From BRH-c25 sp012519325 (lineage in GTDB: Bacteria > Bacillota > Clostridia > Lutisporales > Lutisporaceae), in contig JBMNHZ010000017.1 in assembly GCA_050950645.1 (NCBI GenBank), forward strand, positions 124,001-188,000: 64,000 nucleotides of DNA, read 5' to 3'. The notes beneath the pieces were generated by a model. The model searched no databases. It saw only the letters and a program-made list of their open reading frames with translations, and had not been told where the DNA came from. The position numbers and the translations under genes are program-made. This document shows, piece after piece, positions 26,239 to 35,988 of this stretch (the first letter of the stretch is position 1; each line of letters begins with the position of its first letter).

Positions 26239-27228
26239 TATGTTAGATATAATTTTAGATGAAAAGGATTTATCATTCAATAGGTTAGAGAAGGAAATTT
26301 ATGCTTATGGCTGCCAGGTGGCCTGTGAAGTACTCAAAAATGTATTAGAAACTATGGATAAAAAGCATGCAGAAGAAAGGGATAAATCAAAGTATTAGCC
26401 ATGGCGGTGTATGGAATGTAGTTCAGGCTCTGGGGCAAAAGGTAAAGAAAGAAGAAACAGAACAGGCTAAATTAGCAGAGAAGAATCAGCTGCGAGGGGA
26501 AAGAGAAGTACCTGTTCTTTTTGAGGAAGCTGACGGGGTGTATATAAACATTCAAGGTAAGGACTGTCCCAAGTCAGGTAAGAAGCTTGAGATGAAAGTA
26601 GCTGTGGCATACGAAGGGTGGAAAAGGACCGGCAAGGATAGATATGAACTGGTAAACAAGTTGGCCTGTGCAGGCTTTGAAGATATATCTGAATTCTATA
26701 GAATAAAAGAAGCAATGATATCAAGAGAATACAATGTAGATGAGATACAAATGAGGATACTTAATGGTGACGGAGCTCCCTGGATAAAGCATAGAATGGA
26801 TGATACCACACAATATCAGCTTGATCCCTTTCATAAACATAAGGCAATATTAAAAAGTGTAAGAGATGCAGACCAGAGAAATATCATATACAAGCTATTG
26901 GATGATAGGAAAATCGATGAGGTGCTAGTACATATTGCAAGATTAGCAAATGATACGGAAGATGAGAAAGAGCAAATGAAGCTCAAAGCTTTATACAAAT
27001 ATTTCAAAGAAAACCGGGAAGGATTAATACCTTATCAAGAAAGAGGATTGGACATACCAAAGCCTCCTGCTGGGATAGAGTATCGTAGCTTAGGAACAAT
27101 GGAACATCATATATGTGACATAATGCCGAGGTGCGGGCGACCATTACAAATTATCCGGTTACCAATGGGAGGAAAGCAATACGCAGCATGTTTGACATGA
27201 GAAATTTCAGCGATTTAGTTTACAGGTA
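26239..27228 (+). pseudogene. ISLre2 family transposase with two internal deletions
   Basis: The gene starts MLDIILDEKDLSFNRLEKE at ATG 26239, but at about 26395 a deletion between short AAAGTAT-like repeats joins the N-terminus to SISHGGVWNVVQALG in another frame (stop at TAG). The middle is preserved: LFEEADGVYINIQG, NGDGAPWIKHR, YQLDPFHKHKAI. A second deletion near 27124 fuses GTMEHHICDIM to the C-terminal RPFTNYPVTNGRK region, again out of frame. The poly-G insert of the sister copy is absent (DISEFYRIK). Non-functional. Confidence 0.85.
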
Positions 27229-27271
27229 ATATATCTAAACAAGAGCGTTTATGGCGTGATAGCGCTTATTT

Positions 27272-27377
27272 ACATGTGGTGGTATCCTCTGGTAAAATCT
27301 TGGCGGCGGAAAGATGCAAAGGCTATAGACTAATTCTGCCTAAAATAGGTATCCAGAGGGTGTAGTGGTCCCCGTGT
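27272..27377 (+). repeat. stem-loop in the right end of the deleted type B copy
   Basis: Second copy of the 15000-15106 structure: GTATCCTCTGG (27282-27292) with CCAGAGGGTGT (27353-27363), GGCGGAA (27305-27311) with TTCTGCC (27334-27340), and an outer ACATGTGG/CCCCGTGT with one mismatch. Most differences from the first copy turn Watson-Crick pairs into G-U pairs. Confidence 0.65.
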
Positions 27378-27569
27378 CAATAGGATCGTGGAATAAATGC
27401 GACCTAATTTGTTAATACATTTACAGAAAATTTGTATGAATGAAAGTTGCCAACGTTTACTTGACAGTAACTGTTATACCAAATACTTTGATTTTTGACT
27501 TATTATGGGGTAAAATCATAATAACGGAAAAATGCTGTTGTTATTCATGCCGGGGGGAGAGGTTGAGAC

Positions 27570-29174
27570 ATGAACGTCGATAAGAAGACAGTTATAATAC
27601 TATCGGCACTGATAATCATTTTTATAAGCTTCGGTTCTTTTAAAGAAAAAACAAGTAAGGTAGGGCTCAAAACAGAGAAGCGGCTGGTAGTAGGCCGCGC
27701 AAATGACTCAGTTGCCTTGGATCCTTCCTGTACTACCGAAATGGATTCCTTCAAGGTTACGGTTAATATATTTGAAAACCTTGTCAAATGTGAAAAGGAA
27801 GGGAATGAGATAATCCCATGCCTTGCAGAAAGCTGGAAATCCAGCGAGGATGGATTGAACTGGGTATTCAAGCTGCGCCAGAATGTGAAGTTTCATGACG
27901 GTACAGCCTTTGATGCCAATGCGGTATTATTTAACTTTAATCGATGGATGTATGAGGATAATCCCTACCATAACGGTCCATTCAGCTATTGGAGCTATAT
28001 TTTCGGAGGGTTTCCGGGCTTGGTAAAAAGTGTTAGGGCATTAAGCAATTATTCTGTAGAAATTAAACTGAACAAGCCATTTGCCCCTTTCCTATATGCT
28101 ATGACAATGCCTGCATTCGGGATAGCAAGTCCTGAGGCAATAAAGAAATATCAGGGAAATCTGCATGAACATCCTGTTGGTACGGGCCCCTTTGTTTTCA
28201 AAAGCTGGGATCGGAACAGGAGTATTATACTTGAACGCAACGACGAGTATTGGAATGATGTCGCAAAGGTTGAAGAAGTTGAGTTTAAGGTTATTACGGG
28301 AAATAAGGACAGATTGGAGGAATTGAAGCAGGGCAGCATTCACATTGCGGATTATCTTAGTCCTGATGATATAGCAGACGTAAAATACGATTCAAATTTA
28401 TATTTATACTTCAGGCCCAGCTTTAATGTGGGTTACATGGCAATAAACAATGAAAAGCCCCCTTTCAATGACAGGAATGTAAGGGCGGCTATAAGCCATG
28501 GGATTGATAAAGAAAAACTTATAAATGATGTATTTGACAATCTTGCAAAACCCGCCATAACATTTATACCGCCGTCTCTATGGGGCTATAACGGAAGCCT
28601 GGAGGCATATGAATACAATCCTGAAAAATCCAGGCAGCTGCTGGCTGAAGCCGGCTATCCCGAAGGATTCAGTGCGACATTATGGGTAATGAATGCCTCA
28701 AGGGAATACTTTCCAAAGCCTTTGGAAACTGCACAGTTTATAAAGGAAAACCTGCAACAGGTCAATATTGACCTGAATATAGAGGTTTTCAACTGGAATG
28801 AATATTTGAACAAAATGCATAACGGCGAACATGAGATTGCTTTAATTGGATGGACCGGAGATTATGCCGATCCGGACAATTTCCTTTACACAATGCTGGC
28901 TTCGGAGAATGCAAAGCCGGGACTTGCAGGTAACTATTCCTTCTATAGAAGCAAGGATGCGGATCAATTGCTGGCACAAGCAAGACAAACCACAAATATG
29001 TCTTTCCGAAGAAGCCTGTATAGAAGGCTTCAGGAAACGGTGAACTATGATATACCGTCAATCCCTCTTGTACATACAATGCCCGTTCTTGCTGCCAGAT
29101 TGTCGGTGAAGGGATATACGCCGCATATGACCGGTATTGAGTCCTTGGAAAAAGTCTCACTGGAAATTGATTGA
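27570..29174 (+). CDS. peptide ABC transporter substrate-binding protein (family 5)
   Basis: 534 residues. An uncleaved-looking N-terminal hydrophobic segment (residues 7-21) has no lipobox cysteine. The family 5 landmarks follow in order: VVGRANDSVALDPS, VTVNIFENLVKCEKEGNEIIP, LAESWKSSEDGLNWVFKLR, NVKFHDGTAFDANAVLFNFNR, HPVGTGPFVFKSW, NVRAAISHGIDKEKL and IGWTGDYADPDNFLY. It binds peptides or similar solutes outside the membrane. No transporter permease genes are nearby; a DUF6305-like gene and a two-component pair follow, so it may act as a sensor partner. GGGGGGAGAGG precedes the ATG. Confidence 0.88.
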   Translation: MNVDKKTVIILSALIIIFISFGSFKEKTSKVGLKTEKRLVVGRANDSVALDPSCTTEMDSFKVTVNIFENLVKCEKEGNEIIPCLAESWKSSEDGLNWVFKLRQNVKFHDGTAFDANAVLFNFNRWMYEDNPYHNGPFSYWSYIFGGFPGLVKSVRALSNYSVEIKLNKPFAPFLYAMTMPAFGIASPEAIKKYQGNLHEHPVGTGPFVFKSWDRNRSIILERNDEYWNDVAKVEEVEFKVITGNKDRLEELKQGSIHIADYLSPDDIADVKYDSNLYLYFRPSFNVGYMAINNEKPPFNDRNVRAAISHGIDKEKLINDVFDNLAKPAITFIPPSLWGYNGSLEAYEYNPEKSRQLLAEAGYPEGFSATLWVMNASREYFPKPLETAQFIKENLQQVNIDLNIEVFNWNEYLNKMHNGEHEIALIGWTGDYADPDNFLYTMLASENAKPGLAGNYSFYRSKDADQLLAQARQTTNMSFRRSLYRRLQETVNYDIPSIPLVHTMPVLAARLSVKGYTPHMTGIESLEKVSLEID

Positions 29175-29197
29175 AGAAGGGTAGAGTATAGAATAGT

Positions 29198-29797
29198 ATG
29201 AAGTGCAAAATGATTAGAGTTTTACCTATAATAATGCTTGTTCCCTTGCTTATCTTCGCCAGCATGCCATTTTCAAGTAAAAGTGAGTCAAAGGTTTTCA
29301 CAATTCCCGGGCTGCCCCGGCCAATTGCGGAGGTACCGGTTGTAATTACTTCTGCCGGGCAGAGTACTGACACATACATAATATATGACATTGCAAACCA
29401 GTTGATGTTAAGAAGCTTTTTCATGCCCCAGGCTTCAGATACGGATATTGAGGATGCCAGGACTGTAGTATTTGCTGTTGGTTACAGTTCATTGGGGTTA
29501 AAGCTTCAGGGCATCAGCTATGAGGATGAAAAAAAGCGTATTGAAAAACTAATAAAAAAAGCTAAGGGAAATAACCTAACAGTCATAACTGTTGTTTTGG
29601 GCGGGGAACAACCCAATGATGAAAAAAATGAGGAGCTCCTGCGTCTTATTGGTGATAAGGCAGATTATATAATAGGATTGAAGGGGTCATACAGCGAAAA
29701 AACACTTGCTGATTTGGCGGAAAAGTTTAATATGCCTCTGACTCTGGTCAGCAAGGTTAAGGATATATCTGAGCCTTTCGTTTCAGCTTTCAGGTGA
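29198..29797 (+). CDS. exported DUF6305-like protein
   Basis: 199 residues with a signal-type N-terminus (IRVLPIIMLVPLLIFASMP). The rest (PRPIAEVPVVITSAGQSTDTYI, VVFAVGYSSLGLKLQGIS, NLTVITVVLGGEQPNDEKN) resembles a Rossmann-like clostridial family listed as DUF6305. It follows the substrate-binding protein by 23 bases and precedes the histidine kinase by 28, so one operon is likely. A ligand-sensing or carrier role for the kinase is an inference; the family has no known function to my knowledge. Confidence 0.55.
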   Translation: MKCKMIRVLPIIMLVPLLIFASMPFSSKSESKVFTIPGLPRPIAEVPVVITSAGQSTDTYIIYDIANQLMLRSFFMPQASDTDIEDARTVVFAVGYSSLGLKLQGISYEDEKKRIEKLIKKAKGNNLTVITVVLGGEQPNDEKNEELLRLIGDKADYIIGLKGSYSEKTLADLAEKFNMPLTLVSKVKDISEPFVSAFR

Positions 29798-29825
29798 AGG
29801 ATATATTCATGAAAGAGGTTTTGCT

Positions 29826-31217
29826 ATGGCAACCGTACTGTATCAAAAGACCGCTAAGGCAGGGGGAATTATCCTTATTGCAATGGGCCTGATATTCCCT
29901 GCTTTATTTGAAAACTATTGGTTTAGTATCATAATGAAGATAAGGGAAGCAATATTGACCGGAGACAGCGGTCATCTGATACTTGCATCTGCTTCCTTGA
30001 ATTGCCTTTTTTCTATACAAAGCACAATTTTGTACTTAGGTACAATGCTTATTATTTTTCAAACAAAGGCCAAAGTACTTTTGAAACCCTTTGACATTTT
30101 TCTTGTGTCGTTAATCTGTATAATACTATTACATTGGCTAGACTCACTTATATTTGAAATTCCCTGGGAACCAGTATCGACAATATTGGCATTGGTTATT
30201 TCGCTGTATCTTTTTGAAAAGCTTTTCGGTGAAACAAACAGCTTTATTCAGGTTTTTATAGTCTCAATACAAGTTTTTTTTGCTTTCCAATGGCTTAACA
30301 TAATGCCTTGCTTTTCATCATATTTCTTCGGGAAAAGCGATATCCCTTACAGCATAAAAATATCCGGCATATATCTTAATGCTGATACAGTATTGAATTT
30401 TGCAGGATTTGCATTTTTTGTGCCCTTTATTATCTCGTCTTTTGTTACTGCAACGCTTTTTATCAGCTACTCCCGTAACATAAAAATGATCAGGGAGAAC
30501 CATAAGAAAGAAAACGAGATAAGGGATATGAAGGCTAAGGCTCTCGAAAACCGTATATACCAAGAGGTTAATTCTCTGGTGCATGATTTAAAAACCCCCT
30601 TGGTTACTATAAGGGGATTGAATTCTTTGATGTTATTTGAAAACGCAGGCAAAAAGCGGAAAGAATACAGCGAACGTATCGAAAACTCAGTAATTAAAAT
30701 GAGTGACATGATTTCCGGTTTTTTATTTGAAAATTCGTGTCAGAGGCTTAAGGTGACGGAGCTTATCAATTACGTAAGGGCACAGCTTCCGTTAGAAAAT
30801 GAAAGAATAAGATTTTCAATCAATATTGAAGAGGAACTGCCGGACATTTATATTAATAAGATTCGAATTGCAAGGGCTTTGATAAATATACTGGAAAATG
30901 CAATTGTTGCACCATGTGTGCATCCGTATAAACTGATAAACTTTGATGCAAAGCATGCGGAAAATGGCATCAACATAATTGTAAAGGACAACGGCATCGG
31001 CATAGAGGAGAACAGTCTCATGAAAATCTGCGAAGTGGGATATTCAACAAATCATTCATCAGGACTGGGACTGCCTTTTGCAAAGAGAATTATAGAAGAT
31101 AATGCAGGAACTATTGAAGTTATTAGCAAACGGGATTGCGGAACTACTGTAATTGTTTTCCTGCCGTCGGCTGAAAACTTTGAAGATTTTGGGGGGAGTG
31201 ATGAAATTGAAAAATAA
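29826..31217 (+). CDS. sensor histidine kinase
   Basis: 463 residues. About six membrane helices fill residues 10-215; a short coiled segment precedes the dimerisation/phosphoacceptor domain with SLVHDLKTPL at about residue 250 (His). The ATPase domain follows: ALINILENAI (N box), VKDNGIGIEENS (G1) and SSGLGLPFAKRI (G2). No PAS or HAMP domain is visible. The stop overlaps the response regulator start by 17 bases. Its likely input is a membrane or extracellular signal from the two exported proteins upstream. Confidence 0.9.
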   Translation: MATVLYQKTAKAGGIILIAMGLIFPALFENYWFSIIMKIREAILTGDSGHLILASASLNCLFSIQSTILYLGTMLIIFQTKAKVLLKPFDIFLVSLICIILLHWLDSLIFEIPWEPVSTILALVISLYLFEKLFGETNSFIQVFIVSIQVFFAFQWLNIMPCFSSYFFGKSDIPYSIKISGIYLNADTVLNFAGFAFFVPFIISSFVTATLFISYSRNIKMIRENHKKENEIRDMKAKALENRIYQEVNSLVHDLKTPLVTIRGLNSLMLFENAGKKRKEYSERIENSVIKMSDMISGFLFENSCQRLKVTELINYVRAQLPLENERIRFSINIEEELPDIYINKIRIARALINILENAIVAPCVHPYKLINFDAKHAENGINIIVKDNGIGIEENSLMKICEVGYSTNHSSGLGLPFAKRIIEDNAGTIEVISKRDCGTTVIVFLPSAENFEDFGGSDEIEK

Positions 31218-31854
31218 TGATTCACCTGAGATTGTAATAATAGATGATGAGCCGGATATTCTTTATACAATAAAAGAAATATGCAGGTATGGAGGCTGGG
31301 AAGCAGCTACTGCACTTAACGGCAGGGAGGGCTATGAGCTGTGCAGGATATTCAAGCCCAAACTGGTTATAGTGGATTATCATATGCCGGATTGGGATGG
31401 ACTGACGACGGTTAAAAAAATCAGGCAGCTTGATAATGCCGCATCAATACTGATATTAACTGTTGATGAAAGACAGGATACAGCAGAAAAAATTATTGCC
31501 GCAGGAGCAACGGATTTTGCTGTCAAACCGATAAAATCGCCGGATTTGATTTCTCGAATAAAAATTAATCTTAAAATACATGAGGTTCAGAAAAAGCATG
31601 ATTTTGAAAAGAAGCAGGCATATATCGATAAAGGAATAAGCCCGGCTACCCTAAGTATTATCTGCGACTATTTAAGAGAGCAGAAAGATGGGTTAACTAT
31701 AGACGATATAGCCAATGGAATTAACCTGGCGTACCAGACGGTGCACAGATATATATCCCACCTGCTGGAAGAAAAGGAAATAGAAATAGTTCCTATATAT
31801 GGGAAGATGGGCAGGCCTAAGAATAAATACAAGCTACTGCAGAAAAGAAATTAA
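31201..31854 (+). CDS. response regulator with C-terminal winged-helix (CitB/DcuR-like)
   Basis: 217 residues from ATG 31201, behind GGGGGGAG; a longer in-frame reading from 31153 lies inside the kinase gene. The receiver domain has IIDDEPD (residues 13-19), the phosphoaccepting Asp59 in IVDYHMPD, and the lysine of AVKPIKS. The C-terminal part (ATLSIICDYLREQKDGLTIDDIANGINLAYQTVHRYISHLLE, residues 150-200, only parts listed) fits the helix-turn-helix of CitB/DcuR-type regulators, which govern uptake of extracellular solutes. It is coupled to the kinase. Confidence 0.88.
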   Translation: MKLKNNDSPEIVIIDDEPDILYTIKEICRYGGWEAATALNGREGYELCRIFKPKLVIVDYHMPDWDGLTTVKKIRQLDNAASILILTVDERQDTAEKIIAAGATDFAVKPIKSPDLISRIKINLKIHEVQKKHDFEKKQAYIDKGISPATLSIICDYLREQKDGLTIDDIANGINLAYQTVHRYISHLLEEKEIEIVPIYGKMGRPKNKYKLLQKRN

Positions 31855-31935
31855 TATGGTTAGTTTCTTGACAAGCATAATATTCCAGAGAAATATGTTA
31901 TAAAAGTAGGATTTGTTTATAAATAACAGAAATGT

Positions 31936-31990
31936 CAATATACATTATATTAGACTAGGATAGTGCAATATAATGTATATTGATTTTTTT
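31936..31990 (+). terminator. terminator of the two-component operon
   Basis: CAATATACATTATAT (31936-31950) and ATATAATGTATATTG (31968-31982) are a perfect 15-bp inverted repeat with a 17-nt loop, followed by seven Ts. It lies before the DUF3798 gene and could also be an attenuator for it. Confidence 0.7.
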
Positions 31991-32065
31991 GCTGTTTAAT
32001 ATTTGGATTAGTACCTGGAATGAAATGCTTTCCGGTCTAATAAAAAAAATGATGGAGGGGAAGAA

Positions 32066-33241
32066 ATGAAAAGAATATTAGCTTTACTTTTGACAGTTGC
32101 AATGCTTCTAAGCCTTGCAGCATGCGCAAAGACTGCGGAACCTGCGGCCGGATCCGAACCTGCAGAATCTAAGCCCGAAGAAAAGAAGTTCAAGATTGCA
32201 GTATATACAGGAACAGTATCCCAGGGCGAGGAAGAATTCAGAGCAGGAGAAAAAATGGCAGCTAAGTATCCGGACATGATAGTAACTCAGACTTATCCGG
32301 ATAACTTTACAAAAGAACAGGAGACAGTTATTGCAAATGCATTGGCACTTGTATCGGATCCTGATGTAAAAGCCCTGGTTATGGTCCAGTCAGTTCCGGG
32401 TGCCTGTGCAGCCTTTGAGAAGGTTAGAGAAGCAAGGCCGGACGTGCTTATTATAGGAGGAGTGCCTGGAGAGGATCCGGATATGATAGCTAAAAAGGCG
32501 GATATAGTACTTCAGGGCGACGAACTTGCAATGGGCTACGCAATTCCGGCCCAGGCAAAGAAGCTTGGAGCTAAAACATTTGTACATTACTCATTCCCGA
32601 GACATATGTCTTATCCGCTTCTTGCTCAGAGAAGAGACATATTCAAAGCTGAATGCGAAAAGCTCGGTATGAAATTTGTGGATGCAACAGCTCCGGACCC
32701 GACAGGAGACGCCGGTGTACCCGGTGCACAGCAGTTCATACTCGAAGATGTACCGAGAAAGATAGCTGAATATGGTAAGGACACAAACTTCTTCAGCACA
32801 AACTGTGCAATGCAGGAGCCGCTTATCAAAGCTTCTCTTGAAGGTGGAGCAATATATGCCCAGCAGTGCTGCCCCAGCCCATATCATGGATATCCCGGAG
32901 CATTGGGCATAGAGATTCCTGCGGATAAAGCAGGTAATGTTGATTTCATAATTGAGCAGATAAAGGCAAAGATCGCTGAAAAGGACGGTACGGGAAGATT
33001 CTCAACCTGGCCGGTACCTATGAATATGATGTTTGTTGAAGCTGGCGTAGAATATGCAAAGGCTTGGTGTGAAGGCACAATAACCAGTAAGAATGATGTT
33101 GAGGCATTAAAGAAAATCTGCTCAGAAATAGCCGGAGGAGCTGAAATGCAGTTCGTTACATATACCGGCAAGGATAAAGACGGAAATGATGTGAATTATG
33201 ATAACTTCCATATGATTCTCAGTGATTTTATAACATTCTAA
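32066..33241 (+). CDS. DUF3798 lipoprotein, likely solute-binding protein
   Basis: 391 residues. Lipoprotein signal peptide MKRILALLLTVAMLLSLAAC, with the lipobox cysteine at residue 20, then an Ala/Pro/Glu-rich linker. From residue 45 a periplasmic-binding fold starts with KIAVYTGTVSQGEEEFRAGEK, followed by VKALVMVQSVPGACAAFEKV, LIIGGVPGEDPD, HYSFPRHMSYPLLAQRR and AIYAQQCCPSPYHGYPGALG, which fit DUF3798. It is the first gene of an ABC importer operon (ATPase and two permeases follow). The ligand is unknown. GGAGGGG precedes the ATG. Confidence 0.85.
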   Translation: MKRILALLLTVAMLLSLAACAKTAEPAAGSEPAESKPEEKKFKIAVYTGTVSQGEEEFRAGEKMAAKYPDMIVTQTYPDNFTKEQETVIANALALVSDPDVKALVMVQSVPGACAAFEKVREARPDVLIIGGVPGEDPDMIAKKADIVLQGDELAMGYAIPAQAKKLGAKTFVHYSFPRHMSYPLLAQRRDIFKAECEKLGMKFVDATAPDPTGDAGVPGAQQFILEDVPRKIAEYGKDTNFFSTNCAMQEPLIKASLEGGAIYAQQCCPSPYHGYPGALGIEIPADKAGNVDFIIEQIKAKIAEKDGTGRFSTWPVPMNMMFVEAGVEYAKAWCEGTITSKNDVEALKKICSEIAGGAEMQFVTYTGKDKDGNDVNYDNFHMILSDFITF

Positions 33242-33270
33242 GCAAATTTACAAAAAGATATAGACAGCAT

Positions 33271-33297
33271 AAGGTTGCACGGCTATGCGGCAACCTT
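33271..33297 (+). repeat. intercistronic stem-loop after the binding-protein gene
   Basis: AAGGTTGC (33271-33278) pairs with GCAACCTT (33290-33297). There is no T-run. Hairpins here often protect the abundant binding-protein message from decay or lower read-through into the transporter genes. Confidence 0.55.
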
Positions 33298-33326
33298 ATG
33301 CATGTACTCGTAAAGGAGGAATGTAT

Positions 33327-34936
33327 ATGGAAGAAAACTATGTACTTAAATTAAAAAACGTAAGTAAAGAGTATTTTGGAAATAAAGTTCTTAAAGAAGT
33401 AAATCTCAATGTAAAAGCCGGTGAGATTCATGCACTGGTCGGGGGAAAACGGCGCCGGAAAATCCACACTGATGAATATATTGTTTGGCATGCCTGTTAT
33501 ACACAATACAGGAGGATATACCGGAGAGATAATTTTTGAAGGGAAAAAAGCGGAGATAATGACTCCCAATGATGCATTAGCTTTGGGTATCGGCATGGTG
33601 CACCAGGAGTTCATGCTTCTTCCGGGCTTTACAATTACGGAGAATATAAAGCTGAACAGGGAGATAACCAAGCACAATGCGATAAGCCGCATATTAGGCG
33701 ACAGCTTGAAATCCTTTTGGATATCGAAGCAATGAGAAAGGATTCCCAAGCAGCTCTTAAAAAGCTTGGAATGAATATAGACGATTGGGTTCCTATTGCA
33801 GGTTTGCCCGTGGGTTATATGCAGTTTGTTGAAATAGCACGGGAAATTGATAAAAAGAACATTAAGCTGCTTGTATTTGACGAACCGACAGCAGTGCTGG
33901 CAGAAAGCGAAGCAGAAAAGCTTCTGGATACAATGAGAAACCTTTCTGCAAACGGAATAGCGATTCTTTTCATAACTCATAGATTGGACGAAGTTCTTGC
34001 AGTGGCAGACAGTATTACCATAATGCGCGATGGTGAGCAAGTAAGCGAAATGAAAAGGAAAGATGCGACTTTAGCCAAAATAGCGCAGATAATGGTTGGC
34101 AGGAAGATAGAAAGGGTAGTCCATGAAGCAAGAAAATATGAAAACAACGGTGAGATTGTAATGAGCATAAGGAATCTCAGCGTAGATATGCCGGGGGAAA
34201 TTGTAAAAAGTATAGATATGGAAATCAGAAAAGGTGAAATTCTTGGAATAGGTGGGGCTGGCAGGACAGGGGAAAATAGGTATATAGCCAACGGCATTAT
34301 GGGACTTTATAAAGCTTACGGAGAAGTTTATATAGGAAACACAAGACTGGAGCTGAACAACCCCAGGAAAGCTATAGAAAGCGGGCTTGCTTTCGTATCT
34401 GAGGATAGAAGAGGCGTAGGGCTACTGCTTGATACATCAATAGAGATGAATATAGTAATTTCAAGCATGCAGATACAAAACAGGTTCCTAAAAGGATTGC
34501 TTGGCCTCAAAATGATAAGCCTGAAGGATGACAGAAAAATAAGGGAATGGGCAATGAAAATGATAAAAGATCTTGATATAAGGTGTACAGGGCCTGATCA
34601 GCTTGCACGCAGGCTGAGCGGCGGGAACCAGCAAAAAGTGTGTATTGCAAGAGCCCTTACACTGGAACCGGAAATATTGTTCGTTTCCGAGCCTACAAGA
34701 GGAATAGACATAGGTGCAAAAAAGCTTGTGCTGGATTTATTGGTAAAACTGAACAAGGAACTGGGTATGACTATTGTTATGACTTCCAGTGAGCTTGGAG
34801 AATTAAGGTCGATAAGCGACAGAATAGCGATTGTATATGATGGTAAGCTTGTGAAGGTATCCTCGCACCAACGGATTCGGACGTTGACTTCGGTCTTATG
34901 ATGGCTGGAGAATACAGATCGAAGGAGGTTGTGTAG
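33327..34936 (+). CDS. sugar-type ABC transporter ATP-binding protein (three frameshifts)
   Basis: Duplicated ATPase of the MglA/XylG/YufO class, about 536 residues when corrected, starting at ATG 33327 behind AAAGGAGG. The N half has Walker A GENGAGKST, readable once GGGGG 33441-33445 is taken as GGGG, then MVHQEFMLLPGFTITENI and Walker B LLVFDEPTAVL. The C half has LSGGNQQKVCIARAL and FVSEPTRGIDIGAK; its Walker A is degenerate (GGAGRTGENR), as is common in this class. Further breaks are a missing T at 33715-33718 and a missing C at 34861-34862. The corrected end is TAG 34934-34936. Confidence 0.82.
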
Positions 34937-35984
34937 ATGAGGGGCTTTTGGAAAAGTATAACTGATAAATACGGATATCCAAAGGTTTTTATTACTCTTT
35001 TTCTGTTAATACTCTGCATATTAGCGGTTGTACAGAAACAGAACCTGCCTGGACTTCTAAAGGATTCATTAGTCAGAGTCGGAATGAACGGTATACTTGT
35101 TTTGGCTATGATTCCAAGCATAAATTCAGGAACCGGGTTAAACTTTGGGCTTTCTTTGGGAATTGTTTGCGGAATACTTGCCGGGTGCATAAGTATTGAA
35201 ATGAATCTTTTTGGATTGAAGGCTTTTTTTACTGCAATTTTGCTTTCGATTCCATTTTCGGCTGCTGTGGGATACGCTTACGGCCTTTTGCTCAATAGGG
35301 TAAAAGGCGATGAAATGACTATAGGCACTTATATGGGTTTTTTCCATAGTATCACTTATGTGCATAGGCTGGCTGCTGCTGCCCTTCAAAAGTCCGGAGA
35401 TGATTTGGGCTATTGGAGGGGAAGGGGCCTGAGAACTACGATTGCATTGGCTGACAGATTCGCTAAAGTAACGGATAAAATGATGTCTTTCAATATATTA
35501 GGTGAACCGGTACCGACAGGGACTCTTTTGCTTTTCGGGGCAGGATGCGTTTTGATGTGGATATTCTTAAAGACAAAGACCGGGGTTGCAATGATGGCTG
35601 CAGGCGATAATCCAAGGTTTGCTGCTGGCAAACGGAATAAATGTAAACAGGCAAAGAATTGTTGGAACAATGCTATCTATGATTATTGGAGGCATAGGTA
35701 TTATCGTATATGCACAGAGCTTCGGTTTTTTCCAGTTATATACCGGACCTTTAATGATGCCTTTTATGGCAATATCTGCAATTCTTATCGGGGGAGCATC
35801 AGCCAGAAAAGCCAGTATATCCAATGTAGTATCAGGTACGATTCTATTCTTTTCGCTGCTTGCAATTTCGCTTCCTGTAATAAATAAAATGATGCCGGAG
35901 GGAAATCTCTCCGAGGTTGTTCGGATAATAGTCACTTATGGTGTTATTCTATATGCGCTAACTAAAGTAGGGAGGGATGATTAG
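34937..35984 (+). CDS. ABC transporter permease, RbsC/BPD_transp_2 family (one frameshift)
   Basis: About 348 residues, starting ATG 34937 directly after the ATPase stop, behind GAAGGAGG. Eight or more membrane helices; SGTGLNFGLSLGIVCGILAG and MISIMIGGIGIIVYAQS-type segments fit branched-chain/ribose-type permeases. At 35637-35638 one extra G breaks the frame; with it removed FAAANGINVNRQRIVGTML reads into the second half, ending YGVILYALTKVGRDD at 35984. It pairs with the following permease in a heterodimeric channel. Confidence 0.82.
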
Positions 35985-35988
35985 TATT

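Larger units (their letters stand above)
26124..27471 (+). mobile_element. ISLre2-family-like element (type B), doubly deleted copy
   Basis: 1348 bp, with the same ends as the 13.4-kb element (CTTAGAGTATAA and TTGACAGTAAC). Flanks TGTTATATC (26115-26123) and TGTTATACC (27472-27480) are a 9-bp target duplication with one mismatch, so the insertion is older or one copy has a mutation. Two internal deletions of about 0.25 kb each remove transposase parts. Confidence 0.85.
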
